Under the pieces are notes generated by a model. That model did not search any database. It saw only the letters and a program-made list of their open reading frames with translations, and had not been told where the DNA came from. The translations under genes were made by a program, and so were the position numbers. 64,000 nucleotides of DNA from Desulfovibrio gilichinskyi (GTDB lineage: Bacteria; Desulfobacterota; Desulfovibrionia; Desulfovibrionales; Desulfovibrionaceae): assembly GCF_900177375.1 (NCBI RefSeq), contig NZ_FWZU01000008.1, positions 1 through 64,000 of the forward strand, in the 5' to 3' direction. Shown here piece after piece: positions 8,467-18,724 of this stretch. How positions within the stretch are numbered: the first letter of the stretch is position 1; every line of letters begins with the position of its first letter.

Positions 8467-8580
8467 ACAATTTTCCGATTATTTGTTATAGTTTGCCAAA
8501 AATTCATTCTAATTAATATTGGTTATTTTAAGTATTGCCAAGTGCTGATGACTTTATCTCAAAAATAATTTAAATATTTC

Positions 8581-8607
8581 TTGACCGAGAAGTGCGTGGA
8601 ATATAGA
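8581..8607 (+). promoter_or_regulatory. Promoter candidate for upp-uraA
   Basis: TTGACC and TATAGA are separated by 15 nt, about 60 bp upstream of the upp GTG. The spacing is shorter than optimal. Confidence 0.4.
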
Positions 8608-8669
8608 AACACGAAGTTTTGACTTTAAGAAATTTAATAACACGTAACATTGAGATCAAGGAGGCCACC

Positions 8670-9296
8670 GTGGCGGTTCATGTGGTAGACCATCCTCTGG
8701 TAAGACACAAGCTTGGAATTCTCCGGGAAGCGGGCATCAGTACTAGTCGTTTCCGGGATTTGGCTCTTGAGATTTCAAGACTCCTCACCTACGAGGCGAC
8801 TAAAGACCTTGTCACCGAGCATAAGACTATTGAAGGCTGGGCCGGAAAAGTTGAAGTCGAGATGATTAAAGGTAAAAAAATCACAGTAGTTCCTATCCTC
8901 AGAGCCGGACTCGGCATGATGGATGGTGTGCTTGATATGGTTCCGGGAGCACGAGTCAGTGTAGTCGGTTTTTATCGGGATGAAGAAACTTTGCAGCCTG
9001 TAGAATATTACGTCAAGCTTGCAAAGAACATTGATGAGCGTAGCGCGCTTATTCTCGACCCTATGCTCGCAACAGGCGGGACATTGCTTGCAACAATTGA
9101 ACTTCTTAAGAAGTCAGGATGTACCGATATTAAAGGTCTTTTCCTTGTTGCAGCTCCTGAAGGGATTGAAAGAGTTGTCGCCGCTCATCCTGACGTAGAT
9201 ATTTATACTGCATCTATAGACGAAAAGTTAAATGATGCAGGATATATCCTCCCAGGCTTAGGCGATGCGGGAGATAAAATTTTCGGCACCAAATAA
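8670..9296 (+). CDS. upp: Uracil phosphoribosyltransferase
   Basis: The enzyme converts uracil and PRPP to UMP (pyrimidine salvage, cytoplasm). The 208-aa length is exactly that of the family. The PRPP-binding loop is [12 protein letters not shown], and the C-terminus has the uracil-site [12 protein letters not shown]. The GTG start at 8670 is set by AAGGAGGCCACC directly upstream; longer in-frame starts lack a ribosome-binding site. It is followed by uraA, the matching uracil permease. Confidence 0.97.
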   Translation: MAVHVVDHPLVRHKLGILREAGISTSRFRDLALEISRLLTYEATKDLVTEHKTIEGWAGKVEVEMIKGKKITVVPILRAGLGMMDGVLDMVPGARVSVVGFYRDEETLQPVEYYVKLAKNIDERSALILDPMLATGGTLLATIELLKKSGCTDIKGLFLVAAPEGIERVVAAHPDVDIYTASIDEKLNDAGYILPGLGDAGDKIFGTK

Positions 9297-9310
9297 GGTG
9301 CCTTTTTTTT
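9285..9310 (+). terminator. Terminator overlapping the upp stop codon
   Basis: GGCACC (9285-9290), a loop containing the upp TAA, GGTGCC (9297-9302) and eight T. Terminating ribosomes would cover the stem, so it may reduce rather than block transcription into uraA, 25 bp downstream. Confidence 0.75.
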
Positions 9311-9334
9311 GTCACATTTTTAGGGGGATAAAAG

Positions 9335-10588
9335 ATGAGTATTTCAAGTACCGAGTATAATTTTAGAGCCAGAGATATAATTCTCGGCGCACAGATGTTG
9401 TTTGTAGCTTTCGGAGCTTTGGTTCTGGTTCCGCTTCTGACGGGACTTAATCCGAACGTAGCCCTGTTTACAGCAGGACTTGGAACTCTTGTTTTCCAGT
9501 TGGTAACCGGCGGAAAAGTTCCGATTTTTCTAGCTTCCTCCTTTGCTTTTATTGCTCCTATTATTTACGGAGTTCAAACTTGGGGGATTCCTTCAACACT
9601 CTGTGGTCTGGCTGCGGCCGGTGGTTTCTATGTTATTCTCAGCCTGCTCATCAGCTGGCGCGGAACAGATGTTCTGAGAAGAATACTTCCCCCGATTGTA
9701 ACAGGTCCTGTCATTATGGTTATCGGTTTGATTCTCGCTCCGGTTGCTGTCTTTATGGCAACTGGTAAAACCGGTACCGGATCAGCTGTTTTGTATCCTG
9801 AAAAAACAGCACTGACTCTTTCAATGATATCTCTCAGTGTAACTGTCGTAGTTTCCATTTTCGGTAAAGGCTGGCTTAAACTTATTCCTATCCTGAGTGG
9901 TATTGTTGCAGGATATTGCGCAAGTATTTTCATGGGACTTGTCGACTTCAGCTCTGTCGCAGCAGCCCCTTGGTTTGCGATGCCTGCATTTACGTTCCCG
10001 ACATGGAATCTTGACGCAATATTATTTATCGTTCCGGTAGCAATTGCTCCTGCAATTGAACATTTCGGCGATATCCTTGCTATCGGTTCAGTTTCCGGTA
10101 AGGATTATGTAAAAGATCCCGGTATCCACAGAACAATGATGGGTGACGGTCTTGCAACGTCACTGGCTGCATTCCTTGGCGGACCTCCTAATACAACCTA
10201 TTCTGAGGTAACAGGAGCGGTTGCTTTGATTAAAGTCTTCAACCCTGCTATTATGACATGGGCTGCTATTGTTGCAATCGCTTTGGCATTTGTCGGCAAA
10301 GTCGGCGCTTTTTTACAGACTATTCCTTCGCCTGTAATGGGTGGTATTATGGTTCTGCTTTTCGGAGCAATCATGGTTGTCGGTATGAACACTCTTGTTC
10401 GTGCAGGGGATGACTTGATGGAAGCCCGCAATCTTGCAATTGTCGCACTTATTGTTATCTTCGGTGTAGGCGGCATGTCCGTGCCTACTCCTTTCAGTGA
10501 TCAGTTCAGACTCGGCGGTATCGGACTGGCAGGAATTCTCGGTGTTTTCCTGAATCTGATTCTTCCTAGAGGTAAGAAAGAAGCCTAG
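9335..10588 (+). CDS. uraA: Uracil permease (NCS2 family)
   Basis: This 417-aa inner-membrane protein has about 12-14 hydrophobic segments. Family features include a central motif with conserved acidic residues ([16 protein letters not shown], with Glu in the substrate site) and [10 protein letters not shown] downstream. It imports uracil by proton symport, feeding Upp encoded directly upstream. AGGGGG precedes the ATG at good spacing. Confidence 0.95.
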   Translation: MSISSTEYNFRARDIILGAQMLFVAFGALVLVPLLTGLNPNVALFTAGLGTLVFQLVTGGKVPIFLASSFAFIAPIIYGVQTWGIPSTLCGLAAAGGFYVILSLLISWRGTDVLRRILPPIVTGPVIMVIGLILAPVAVFMATGKTGTGSAVLYPEKTALTLSMISLSVTVVVSIFGKGWLKLIPILSGIVAGYCASIFMGLVDFSSVAAAPWFAMPAFTFPTWNLDAILFIVPVAIAPAIEHFGDILAIGSVSGKDYVKDPGIHRTMMGDGLATSLAAFLGGPPNTTYSEVTGAVALIKVFNPAIMTWAAIVAIALAFVGKVGAFLQTIPSPVMGGIMVLLFGAIMVVGMNTLVRAGDDLMEARNLAIVALIVIFGVGGMSVPTPFSDQFRLGGIGLAGILGVFLNLILPRGKKEA

Positions 10589-10641
10589 ATATATACCGGA
10601 TTATTCCGGTAAGAATTCAGGCCGAATTTAGATAATATCAG

Positions 10642-10685
10642 ACGCTCGGACATCTTCTGAAACAGAAGGGTTCGAGCGTTTTTTT
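10642..10685 (+). terminator. Terminator after uraA
   Basis: ACGCTCG (10642-10648) pairs with CGAGCGT (10673-10679), with an inner CTTCTG/CAGAAG stem and a run of seven T. Confidence 0.8.
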
Positions 10686-10696
10686 GGGAGATCCAT

Positions 10697-11785
10697 ATGG
10701 AATCAAGTTTTAGCTATCCGGAACTTATGTCGCTGGTTGGTGAGCGTAAAATAGCGGTCGCTGTCAGCGGCGGGGCAGACAGTTTGCTGTCCATGGTACT
10801 TCTTAAAGAATTCGGCGCAGATGTGATTGCTGTTCACGGGTGTTTTCTGGGAAGTGAAAAGTCCAAGACGGCTGTCGCAGGTCTTGAAGTACGGTGCGCT
10901 GAACTCGGAATAGATCTTCATGTTTTTGATTTTAAGGCTGAATTTGATAAAATGGTGATTGACCCGTTTGTTAAGGCTTATCTTGACGGGAATACCCCTA
11001 ATCCTTGTGCGCAGTGTAATCCGCAAATTAAGTTCGGTGTTTTGTATGAAGCTGTTCGTAAATTGGGAGCAGAACTTTTAAGCACCGGACATTACGTGCG
11101 CATTGCAGACCATGCAGAATATGGCAGGATGATAGCGCGCGGGGCGGAAATCGGTAAAGATCAGAGTTATTTTTTATCGTTAGTTCCCAAAGAAAAAGTT
11201 TTAAACGCGGTGTTTCCTCTTGGAAATCACAGCAAGAGTGAAACTTATTCCGAACTGGAAAGACGCGGTCTTAGAATTCCGCTTCCAACCGAAAGTCAGG
11301 AAATATGCTTTGTTCCGGATGACGATTATCGGCAGTTTCTAATGGAGCGTAATATAAAATTGCCCGGTCCCGGAAATGTAGTGCTTTCAACCGGAGAAAA
11401 GTTAGGACGCCACCAAGGTTTGTGGCGGTATACTCATGGCCAGCGCAAAGGGCTCGGAATTGCTTGGAAGGAGCCGATTTATGTAATAGAAAAGGATTTA
11501 GAGCGGAATTTACTTGTTTTAGGGACTAAAGAAGAACTCGGCGCATCTGGTTGTGTTGCTGAGAAAGTGAATTTTCTGGTGGATTTTGAAAAATGGCCTG
11601 AAACTGTGCATATTCAAACTCGCTATCGGCAGAGGTCCATGTCTGCTAAAGTACGACTTGATGGTGACAACCTTGTTTTTGAATTTGTTGAGCAGCATTC
11701 AATGCCGACTCCAGGTCAGATTGTCGCAGCATATACTGAAGACGGAGCTGTTCTCGGGGGCGGCATAATCCGTAACGCGCTTTAG
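10697..11785 (+). CDS. mnmA: tRNA 2-thiouridylase MnmA
   Basis: The enzyme thiolates U34 of tRNA Lys/Glu/Gln. The PP-loop reads SGGADS (usually SGGVDS) near residue 25. Both catalytic cysteines appear: one in NPCAQCNPQIKF, one in ESQEICFVPDD. The hallmark KDQSYFLS lies between them. Length (362 aa) is normal. It starts just after the uraA terminator, so it probably has separate transcription; tag follows 14 bp downstream. The V-to-A change in the PP-loop is conservative, so I keep the MnmA assignment. Confidence 0.9.
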   Translation: MESSFSYPELMSLVGERKIAVAVSGGADSLLSMVLLKEFGADVIAVHGCFLGSEKSKTAVAGLEVRCAELGIDLHVFDFKAEFDKMVIDPFVKAYLDGNTPNPCAQCNPQIKFGVLYEAVRKLGAELLSTGHYVRIADHAEYGRMIARGAEIGKDQSYFLSLVPKEKVLNAVFPLGNHSKSETYSELERRGLRIPLPTESQEICFVPDDDYRQFLMERNIKLPGPGNVVLSTGEKLGRHQGLWRYTHGQRKGLGIAWKEPIYVIEKDLERNLLVLGTKEELGASGCVAEKVNFLVDFEKWPETVHIQTRYRQRSMSAKVRLDGDNLVFEFVEQHSMPTPGQIVAAYTEDGAVLGGGIIRNAL

Positions 11786-11799
11786 AAAAGGGAAAAATT

Positions 11800-12372
11800 A
11801 TGGAAAGATGTGAATGGGCAAATACAGGTGAGCTTGAAATAAAATATCATGATGAACAGTGGGGCGTGCCTGTCCATGATGATAGGCTCCTTTTTGAAAT
11901 GCTGATCCTTGAAGGTGCTCAGGCCGGGCTCAGCTGGTCCACTATCCTTAAAAAGCGCGAAGGTTACGTAAAGGCTTTTGATAATTTTGATGCAGAGAAA
12001 ATTTCGAAATATTCAGACGTAAAAATCGCGGAATTAATGAGTAATGCCGGAATCGTTAGAAATAAACTGAAAATTAATGGAGCAATCACAAACGCAAAGA
12101 TATTTCTTGAAATACAGAAAGAGTATGGATCCTTTGACAGATATATTTGGTCTTTTGTGGATGGTCATTCTATAAACAATAAATGGGCTGTTTTATCTGA
12201 TGTTCCTGCAAGTTCTACAGAATCAGATGAAATGAGCAAAAGTTTGAAGAAAAAAGGGTTTAAATTTGTCGGCTCTACGATTTGTTACGCATATATGCAG
12301 GCAGTCGGGATGGTTAACGATCATCTGATTTCCTGTTTCAGACATTCCGAAGTGAAGAAGCTGCAAAATTAA
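11800..12372 (+). CDS. tag: DNA-3-methyladenine glycosylase I
   Basis: The enzyme removes 3-methyladenine from alkylated DNA (base excision repair). The 190 aa include the N-terminal MERCEWA and YHDEQWGVP motifs, the helix-hairpin-helix region, and C-terminal NDHLISCFRH. Cys4, His17, and the C-terminal His and Cys form the Tag zinc site. It follows mnmA by 14 bp and probably shares its transcript. Confidence 0.95.
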   Translation: MERCEWANTGELEIKYHDEQWGVPVHDDRLLFEMLILEGAQAGLSWSTILKKREGYVKAFDNFDAEKISKYSDVKIAELMSNAGIVRNKLKINGAITNAKIFLEIQKEYGSFDRYIWSFVDGHSINNKWAVLSDVPASSTESDEMSKSLKKKGFKFVGSTICYAYMQAVGMVNDHLISCFRHSEVKKLQN

Positions 12373-12453
12373 TTTTAACCGAAGGGTCAGCACCCGGGTA
12401 ACTGGTTTAAAAATAAAAGAGAAAGAGCTTAACCTTTATTTGTTCTGATCTAG

Positions 12454-12482
12454 TTGACCTTGTTAAATATGCTGGCTATGTA
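12454..12482 (+). promoter_or_regulatory. Sigma-70 promoter of the psd operon
   Basis: TTGACC, a 17-nt spacer and TATGTA lie about 70 bp upstream of psd. Spacing and hexamers are both near consensus. Confidence 0.6.
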
Positions 12483-12551
12483 TAGCTCAGTTTTGTATAA
12501 CTCCGTCTTATATTTGATGGTTCATATTAACTTAAATACAAGGTAGAAAAC

Positions 12552-13193
12552 ATGCGTCAGCCTTCCGTTGGGGTCAGTCTTGAAGGATTGCCATATATAT
12601 TTTTAAGTGCGTTCACCACCGTTTGTTTTGCAATTTTAGGTTGGTGGATTGCCACTCTTGTAATGTTGGGACTTACCGCTTTTATCGGTCATTTTTTTCG
12701 TGATCCGGAAAGAGTCGCTCCTGAAGATATTGATGCGGTGGTTTCTCCTGCTGACGGAAAAGTTATTAAAGTTGAATACGCTCCGGACCCTCTTACCGGA
12801 GAGCTTCGTCAGTCGATCTGTATTTTTATGAATGTTTTTAATGTTCATGTTAACCGCATGCCTGTTTCCGGAAAAATTGAGCGGATCAGGTATATCCCCG
12901 GTAAGTATTTCAACGCATCATTTGATAAAGCTAGTACTGATAATGAACGCAATGTCGTTGAAATAATTGGTAAAGGTAATCAGAGATTTACTATGGTGCA
13001 GATTGCCGGACTTATCGCCAGAAGAATTGTCTGCTGGGCTGAAAAGATGGATAAACTTAAACGAGGCGATCGTTTCGGTCTGATTAAGTTCGGTTCGCGG
13101 GTTGACCTTTACTTGCCTGAGGGGTATGAACCTTCCATACAAGTTGGTGACAAGGTCATCGCTGGTGAAACAGCTCTTGCTCACAAGGTTTAA
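12552..13193 (+). CDS. psd: Phosphatidylserine decarboxylase, short form
   Basis: The enzyme makes phosphatidylethanolamine from phosphatidylserine at the inner membrane. At 213 aa this is the short Psd class. N-terminal membrane segments come first, then FFRDPER and the conserved SPADGKV motif. The C-terminal FGSRVDLYLP (about residue 178) contains the Gly-Ser pair where self-cleavage creates the pyruvoyl cofactor. AAGGT precedes the ATG. pssA, the enzyme for the preceding step, lies 50 bp downstream. Confidence 0.95.
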   Translation: MRQPSVGVSLEGLPYIFLSAFTTVCFAILGWWIATLVMLGLTAFIGHFFRDPERVAPEDIDAVVSPADGKVIKVEYAPDPLTGELRQSICIFMNVFNVHVNRMPVSGKIERIRYIPGKYFNASFDKASTDNERNVVEIIGKGNQRFTMVQIAGLIARRIVCWAEKMDKLKRGDRFGLIKFGSRVDLYLPEGYEPSIQVGDKVIAGETALAHKV

Positions 13194-13242
13194 TTAACAG
13201 TTAATAAAGTTTGGAAATTTAATATATTTATAAGTGATTATT

Positions 13243-14013
13243 ATGGCTAAGGAAAAAAGAATACCTAAACACAAGGCAGTATATATTCTGCCGAACATGC
13301 TGACCATAGCGAGCCTCTTTTGCGGCTTTCTGGGGATGACATGGGCTGTGGAAGGTAAATTTGAACTTTGTGCAGTTTCTATCTTGGTCAGCTGTCTTTT
13401 TGATGGTCTTGATGGTAAAGTTGCTAGGTTGACCGGGACAAGCAGTGAATTCGGTGTACAGCTCGATTCTCTCGCTGATTTGGTTGCTTTCGGTGTTACT
13501 CCTGCTTTCATGGCCTATGAATGGCAGCTTCATAATTTCGGCAGACTGGGACTCTTGGCATCATTCTTAATGATCGCCTGCGGAGCTCTCAGACTTGCCC
13601 GTTTCAATGTTCAAGCCGGAACCACTTCTAAAGCTCATTTTATCGGATTGCCTATCCCTGCTGCGGGTTGTACTTTGGCAACTTTGATCCTTTTTGCTCC
13701 TTTCATGCCTACGGCTTTAGCTAATGCTGTTCTTCCTGTTGGAACTCTGATTCTTGTTTATATCGTGTCTTTCCTGATGGTAAGTTCTGTCCGCTACAAT
13801 TCTTTTAAAGAAGCAGGCGTTTTCAAAGCTCATCCATTCAGCTCTATGGTAACTGTCATTGCTTTGTTTGTGATGGTTGCATCTCAGCCCAAGTTCTTGG
13901 GATTCATTATTTTCGCTTGTTATATTATTTCCGGTCCTATCTACACTATTTTCTTCCTATCACGCAGAAGCTCTAAGCTACTACTAAGAAAGTCCTCCAA
14001 AGATTTGTCATAG
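13243..14013 (+). CDS. pssA: CDP-diacylglycerol-serine O-phosphatidyltransferase
   Basis: This inner-membrane CDP-alcohol phosphatidyltransferase joins serine to CDP-diacylglycerol. The signature begins DGLDGKVAR and continues with G and two spaced Asp residues (EFGVQLDSLAD). Several membrane helices follow. I use the ATG at 13243; a GTG three codons upstream is in frame, and neither has a good ribosome-binding site. It is paired with psd, giving the two-step route to phosphatidylethanolamine. Confidence 0.94.
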   Translation: MAKEKRIPKHKAVYILPNMLTIASLFCGFLGMTWAVEGKFELCAVSILVSCLFDGLDGKVARLTGTSSEFGVQLDSLADLVAFGVTPAFMAYEWQLHNFGRLGLLASFLMIACGALRLARFNVQAGTTSKAHFIGLPIPAAGCTLATLILFAPFMPTALANAVLPVGTLILVYIVSFLMVSSVRYNSFKEAGVFKAHPFSSMVTVIALFVMVASQPKFLGFIIFACYIISGPIYTIFFLSRRSSKLLLRKSSKDLS

Positions 14014-14047
14014 CCTCGGTTCACACCAGCTAGTAAAACATAAAATC

Positions 14048-14080
14048 TTTTGGGGGACGGTAAATCTTAGTCTCCCAAAG
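14048..14080 (+). other. Hairpin in the leuA leader
   Basis: CTTTTGGGGGAC pairs with GTCTCCCAAAG across an 11-nt loop, allowing one G-U pair. No T-tract follows, so it is not a clear terminator. No T-box or leucine-rich leader peptide is visible. A second small stem (CTGCC/GGCAG) lies directly before the leuA ribosome-binding site. Confidence 0.35.
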
Positions 14081-14159
14081 TGTTCTATAGCTATATCCAG
14101 TGAAATTTTGAAATAATCTGCCTAACGGCTTTATTTTACAGGCAGACAGGAGAATAAAA

Positions 14160-15707
14160 ATGTCCGAAAAAGTATATATTTTTGATACGACCTTACGTGA
14201 TGGTGAACAGTCCCCCGGCGCAACCATGAATATCAACGAAAAAATTACCATGGCCCGTCAGCTGGAAATGCTTGGAGTTGATATTATTGAAGCAGGTTTT
14301 CCTGCTGCAAGTCAGGGCGATTTTGAAGCTGTTAAAGAGATAGCTCAGTCGGTAGATAAAATTCAGGTTGCCGGACTTTGCAGGGCTCTTATCTCTGATA
14401 TCGACCGTGCTTACGAAGCTGTGAAATATGCTAAAAATCCCCGCATCCATACCTTTATTGCCACATCAGATATTCACATGAAGCATAAGTTCAACAAAGA
14501 ACCTGCTGAAATATTAGAAATGGCTAAGAAGGCAGTACGTCATGCTGTTTCACTGACTCCTAACGTTGAATTTTCTGCTGAAGATGCTTCCCGTTCACGC
14601 TGGGAATTTTTGGCAGAGATTGTTGAAGCTGTTATTAATGAAGGCGCAACAACAATCAACATTCCAGATACAGTCGGTTACGCACAGCCGGAAGAATTCG
14701 GCAGATTAATCGCTTATTTGCTGAAAACTGTCCCGAACAGTCATAAGGCTGTTTTCAGCGTTCATTGTCATAATGATCTCGGCCTTGCGACTGCAAATAC
14801 TCTGGCCGCAATTAAAGCCGGAGCCAGACAGGCAGAAGTCACTCTTTCCGGTATCGGTGAACGTGCAGGTAATGCCTCGCTTGAAGAAGTTGTTATGGGG
14901 CTGCACACCCGCAAAGATTATTATGATATCGAAACTTCCATTGTAACAGAGCAGTTGTTTCCGGCATGCCGCAGACTTGCAAGTACAATCGGACAGCCTA
15001 TTTCGCCTTACAAAGCAATTGTCGGTGCTAACGCTTTTGCTCATGAGTCGGGAATTCATCAGGACGGAATGCTTAAGAATCGCCAGACTTATGAAATTAT
15101 GACTCCTGAATCCATAGGCAAAAAAGGCACTTCTATTGTGCTTGGCAAACATTCCGGCAGAAACGCCTTGGGATCAAAGCTTCGCGAGATGGGTTATGAA
15201 TTAAATGATGATCAGATTGCAGAAGTCTTTAAAGCTATTAAAATTTTAGCTGATAAGAAAGAACAGATTTTTGATGAGGACGTTGAAGCTCTTGTTTTGG
15301 AAAAAGCCTACCGCATTCATGACCTGTTCAGGGTTAAAGATTTGTCGGTTTTTTCAGGAACTTCGGGTGTTTCTCCTCACGCTGCTGTTGTTCTGGAAGA
15401 TTTCAGAAAAGATAAGGATAATCCGGTAGAAATTCGAGAAGTCGGTTTCGGTGAAGGGCCAATCAATGCAGTTTTTTCAACTATCAATAAATTGGTAGGC
15501 GGAAACCCCAAACTGGAACTTTATTCTGTAAACGCAGTTACTGGCGGCGCAGACGCACAGGGTGCGGTTATGGTCCATATTGTTGATGACGGTATAAAAT
15601 CTATTGGTCGAGGCTCTGACGAAGATATTATAGTTGCCAGCGCTAAAGCTTATATAAATGCCATAAACAGAGTTGAACGCATGAAACAGGAGAAGCACAA
15701 TGCCTAA
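14160..15707 (+). CDS. leuA: 2-isopropylmalate synthase
   Basis: The enzyme catalyses the first committed step of leucine synthesis (acetyl-CoA plus 2-oxoisovalerate). The N-terminal TIM barrel starts with DTTLRDGEQSPGA, and later has the metal motif HCHNDLG and the GIGERAGNA loop. The C-terminal ~120 residues form the LeuA regulatory domain for leucine feedback. Length (515 aa) is normal. AGGAG precedes the ATG. Its end overlaps leuC by 8 bp, suggesting translational coupling. Confidence 0.97.
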   Translation: MSEKVYIFDTTLRDGEQSPGATMNINEKITMARQLEMLGVDIIEAGFPAASQGDFEAVKEIAQSVDKIQVAGLCRALISDIDRAYEAVKYAKNPRIHTFIATSDIHMKHKFNKEPAEILEMAKKAVRHAVSLTPNVEFSAEDASRSRWEFLAEIVEAVINEGATTINIPDTVGYAQPEEFGRLIAYLLKTVPNSHKAVFSVHCHNDLGLATANTLAAIKAGARQAEVTLSGIGERAGNASLEEVVMGLHTRKDYYDIETSIVTEQLFPACRRLASTIGQPISPYKAIVGANAFAHESGIHQDGMLKNRQTYEIMTPESIGKKGTSIVLGKHSGRNALGSKLREMGYELNDDQIAEVFKAIKILADKKEQIFDEDVEALVLEKAYRIHDLFRVKDLSVFSGTSGVSPHAAVVLEDFRKDKDNPVEIREVGFGEGPINAVFSTINKLVGGNPKLELYSVNAVTGGADAQGAVMVHIVDDGIKSIGRGSDEDIIVASAKAYINAINRVERMKQEKHNA

Positions 15708-16959
15708 AACATTAGCGGAAAAAATTTTACAAGCTCATACTGATGAAGTTGTTAAAGAAGTCGGACAGATTGTACGTTGCAAAGTCTCTTTAGTCCTTGC
15801 AAATGACATTACTGCTCCTCTTGCAATTAAATCTTTCAGAGCAATGGGCGCAAAAGAAGTTTTTAATAAAGACAAAGTTGCCCTCGTCTGTGACCATTTC
15901 ACACCGAATAAAGACATTGATTCTGCAGAGCAGGTTAAAGTTGTCCGTGAATTCGCACACGAAAAAAATATTACTCATTATTATGAAGGCGGAGACTGCG
16001 GCGTAGAACACGCACTTTTGCCGGAGCTCGGCCTTGTCGGTCCTGCTGACATCGTAATCGGTGCAGACAGTCATACCTGTACTTACGGCGGCCTCGGTGC
16101 TTTTGCTACCGGTATGGGCTCAACTGATATTGCCGGAGCTATGGCTCTTGGTGAAACATGGTTCAAAGTTCCGCCTTCCGTTAAGGTTGAAATTGAAGGA
16201 ACTCCCGGCAAATATGTCGGCGCAAAGGATTATATCCTGCGTCTTATCGGTGAAATCGGTGTTTCTGGAGCTCTCTATAAAGCTCTTGAATTCAGCGGTT
16301 CAGCTGTAAATAATCTTTCTGTTGAAGGTCGCATGACCATTGCAAACATGGCAATTGAAGCCGGCGGTAAAGTCGGTCTGTTCCCTGTTGATGCAAAAAC
16401 TCTTGAATATTGCGTTGCTGCCGGAAGAACCGGAGATTCACTCCTTTCCGCTGACGCAGGCGCAGTATACGAAAGAATCGTAAAAATGGATGTGACAGGC
16501 ATGAAACCTCAGATTGCATGTCCTCATCTGCCTGAAAATGTTAAGCCTGTTGATGAAGTTAAAAACATGAAGATTAATCAGGCTGTTATCGGTTCCTGCA
16601 CAAACGGTCGTATCTCCGACCTTAGAGAAGCTGCTGCAATCCTTAAAGGACGTAAAGCTGATAAGAATGTAAGATTGATCATTCTTCCCGCTACTCCTTC
16701 TATCTGGAAACAGGCTCTTAAAGAAGGATTGCTCGAAATATTCATGGATGCCGGCGCAATTGTCGGACCTGCAACCTGTGGTCCCTGCCTCGGCGGTCAC
16801 ATGGGAATCCTCGCAGGCGGTGAAAGAGTAATTGCAACAACAAACCGTAACTTCAAGGGCCGTATGGGAAGCTTGCAGAGTGAAGTATTCCTTTCCAACC
16901 CTGCTGTTGCTGCTGCAAGTGCTATTGCCGGTGAAATCATCGATCCTTCAGCTTTGTAG
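15700..16959 (+). CDS. leuC: 3-isopropylmalate dehydratase large subunit
   Basis: LeuC forms the 4Fe-4S isomerase with LeuD. Aconitase-type motifs are present: GADSHTCTYG, GSCTNGR with the first cluster Cys, and ATCGPCLGGH with the other two. The 419-aa length matches the shorter bacterial/archaeal-like LeuC group. It begins inside the leuA end (8-bp overlap) with AGGAG upstream. Confidence 0.96.
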   Translation: MPKTLAEKILQAHTDEVVKEVGQIVRCKVSLVLANDITAPLAIKSFRAMGAKEVFNKDKVALVCDHFTPNKDIDSAEQVKVVREFAHEKNITHYYEGGDCGVEHALLPELGLVGPADIVIGADSHTCTYGGLGAFATGMGSTDIAGAMALGETWFKVPPSVKVEIEGTPGKYVGAKDYILRLIGEIGVSGALYKALEFSGSAVNNLSVEGRMTIANMAIEAGGKVGLFPVDAKTLEYCVAAGRTGDSLLSADAGAVYERIVKMDVTGMKPQIACPHLPENVKPVDEVKNMKINQAVIGSCTNGRISDLREAAAILKGRKADKNVRLIILPATPSIWKQALKEGLLEIFMDAGAIVGPATCGPCLGGHMGILAGGERVIATTNRNFKGRMGSLQSEVFLSNPAVAAASAIAGEIIDPSAL

Positions 16960-17013
16960 AAGTTTCACTAATAAATTTGATTTAATTAAATCCTAATCCC
17001 AAGGAGAATAAAT

Positions 17014-17508
17014 ATGACTATCACAGGTACAGCGCATAGAGTCGGAGCACATATTGATACCGACGCAATCATCCCTGCACGTTTTCTTGTTACTACCGAC
17101 GCCGCAGAACTCGGCGCAAACTGCATGGAAGGACTTGAAGCAGGCTGGATTAAACGCGTTAAAAAGAATGATATCATGGTAGCCGATGAAAACTTCGGTT
17201 GCGGATCATCTCGCGAACATGCTCCGATTTCCCTTTTAGGAGCAGGTATTCCAGTTGTTGTTGCAAAAAGTTTTGCCCGTATTTTTTATCGCAACGGATT
17301 TAACATGGGTCTCATCCTGCTTGAAGTCGGTGACGATTTTAAAAAGCTCGGTGACGGCGATCAGCTTGAAGTTGATGCTGAAAAAGGAACAATCAAGAAT
17401 ATCACAACCGGTGAAACAATCACATGTGCTCCTGTTCCTCCATTCATGAAAGAAATTCTGGATGCCGGCGGACTTGTTGATTACGTTAAAAAACGCATGG
17501 GTAATTAA
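17014..17508 (+). CDS. leuD: 3-isopropylmalate dehydratase small subunit
   Basis: LeuD is the swivel-domain subunit paired with LeuC. At 164 aa it shows the early [12 protein letters not shown] motif and [11 protein letters not shown], which contributes substrate-binding residues. AAGGAG lies before the ATG. The 54-bp gap to leuC has no terminator, so co-transcription is expected. Confidence 0.96.
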   Translation: MTITGTAHRVGAHIDTDAIIPARFLVTTDAAELGANCMEGLEAGWIKRVKKNDIMVADENFGCGSSREHAPISLLGAGIPVVVAKSFARIFYRNGFNMGLILLEVGDDFKKLGDGDQLEVDAEKGTIKNITTGETITCAPVPPFMKEILDAGGLVDYVKKRMGN

Positions 17509-17588
17509 TTCGCTGAGAGTCAGGCGTGAAATATTTTCCATGTGGATAGATATTTTCAGCTTCTCTGTTTAATTCAGCGGCTAAAACC

Positions 17589-17604
17589 TTCACTAAGTAG
17601 TGAA
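17589..17604. repeat. Palindrome in the leuD-leuB gap
   Basis: TTCACTA and TAGTGAA flank 2 nt. The palindrome lies 24 bp before the leuB start, in the only sizeable gap of the leu operon. It could fold as a small hairpin near the ribosome-binding site or bind a dimeric protein. Confidence 0.35.
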
Positions 17605-17627
17605 GATAGATGAATAAGGATAAGACG

Positions 17628-18698
17628 ATGAAAATATGTGTTATGCCCGGTGACGGAATCGGGCCTGAGATAATGGCTCAGGGAATAAAAGTTCTTGAAG
17701 TTATCGGTGAAAAATTCGGTCATACATTTGATGTTACTGAAGCTCTTATCGGCGGTATTGCTATTGATAAGACCGGAGTTCCTCTTCCTGATGCAACAGT
17801 TAAAGCCTGCAAAGAAGCTGACGCCGTTATGCTCGGTGCTGTCGGCGGACCTCAGTGGGATACCATTGATCCGGCTATCAGACCTGAACGCGGACTTCTC
17901 GGAATCCGTAAAGAACTTTCTCTGTTCGCAAACCTTCGTCCTGCAGCTCTTTTTCCACAGCTCAAGAAAGCATGTTTTCTGCGTTCTGACATCGTTGAAA
18001 AAGGTATAGACGTAATGGTTGTCCGTGAACTTACCGGTGGAATTTATTTCGGCGAACCTCGCGGCACCGGCGTTGAAAACGGTGAACGTATCGGCTTCAA
18101 CACCATGGTTTACCGTGAGCACGAAATCAGACGTATCGCTAAGTTGGCTTTTGAAGCTGCACGAAAACGCAGCAAACGTCTCTGTTCAGTTGATAAAGCA
18201 AACGTACTTGATGTTTCCCGCGTATGGCGCGAGATTGTTATCGAAGTATCCGCTGATTATCCTGATGTAGAACTCAGCCACATGTATGTCGACAACGCTG
18301 CTATGCAGCTTGTTCGCGATCCTTCACAGTTTGATGTAATCGTAACAGGCAACCTGTTCGGCGATATCCTTTCTGACGAAGCGGCTGTTATTACCGGTTC
18401 AATCGGTATGCTTCCTTCCGCTTCTCTTGGTGAAGGCAATCCTGGTTTGTTTGAACCTATTCACGGATCTGCTCCTGACATTGCAGGACAGGATAAAGCT
18501 AATCCTCTTGCAACAATTCTTTCTGTTGCCATGATGCTGCGTTATTCTTTTGATATGGCTGCTGAAGCAACATGTATCGAAGAAGCTGTTGCTAAAACCC
18601 TCAGTCAGGGACTTCGCACAGGCGATATCATGGACGAGGGCGGTACCCTTGTCGGTTGTGTTGAAATGGGTCAGGCTGTTATCAAAAATCTTCAGTAG
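17628..18698 (+). CDS. leuB: 3-isopropylmalate dehydrogenase
   Basis: This NAD-dependent oxidative decarboxylase is the third leucine-pathway enzyme. [10 protein letters not shown] opens the Rossmann-like fold; GAVGGPQWD, the substrate arginines in [11 protein letters not shown], and [12 protein letters not shown] with metal-binding Asp residues follow. The ATG at 17628 has AAGGAT upstream and gives the usual N-terminus; the ATG at 17610 is in frame but worse placed. It ends the operon before a strong terminator. Confidence 0.96.
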   Translation: MKICVMPGDGIGPEIMAQGIKVLEVIGEKFGHTFDVTEALIGGIAIDKTGVPLPDATVKACKEADAVMLGAVGGPQWDTIDPAIRPERGLLGIRKELSLFANLRPAALFPQLKKACFLRSDIVEKGIDVMVVRELTGGIYFGEPRGTGVENGERIGFNTMVYREHEIRRIAKLAFEAARKRSKRLCSVDKANVLDVSRVWREIVIEVSADYPDVELSHMYVDNAAMQLVRDPSQFDVIVTGNLFGDILSDEAAVITGSIGMLPSASLGEGNPGLFEPIHGSAPDIAGQDKANPLATILSVAMMLRYSFDMAAEATCIEEAVAKTLSQGLRTGDIMDEGGTLVGCVEMGQAVIKNLQ

Positions 18699-18724
18699 AG
18701 ATTGTTGATAAAGATAAGTTTATT

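Noticed and set aside
14014-14159. T-box or leucine leader-peptide attenuator before leuA
   Set aside because: No T-box sequence, no short Leu-rich ORF and no U-tract after the hairpin.
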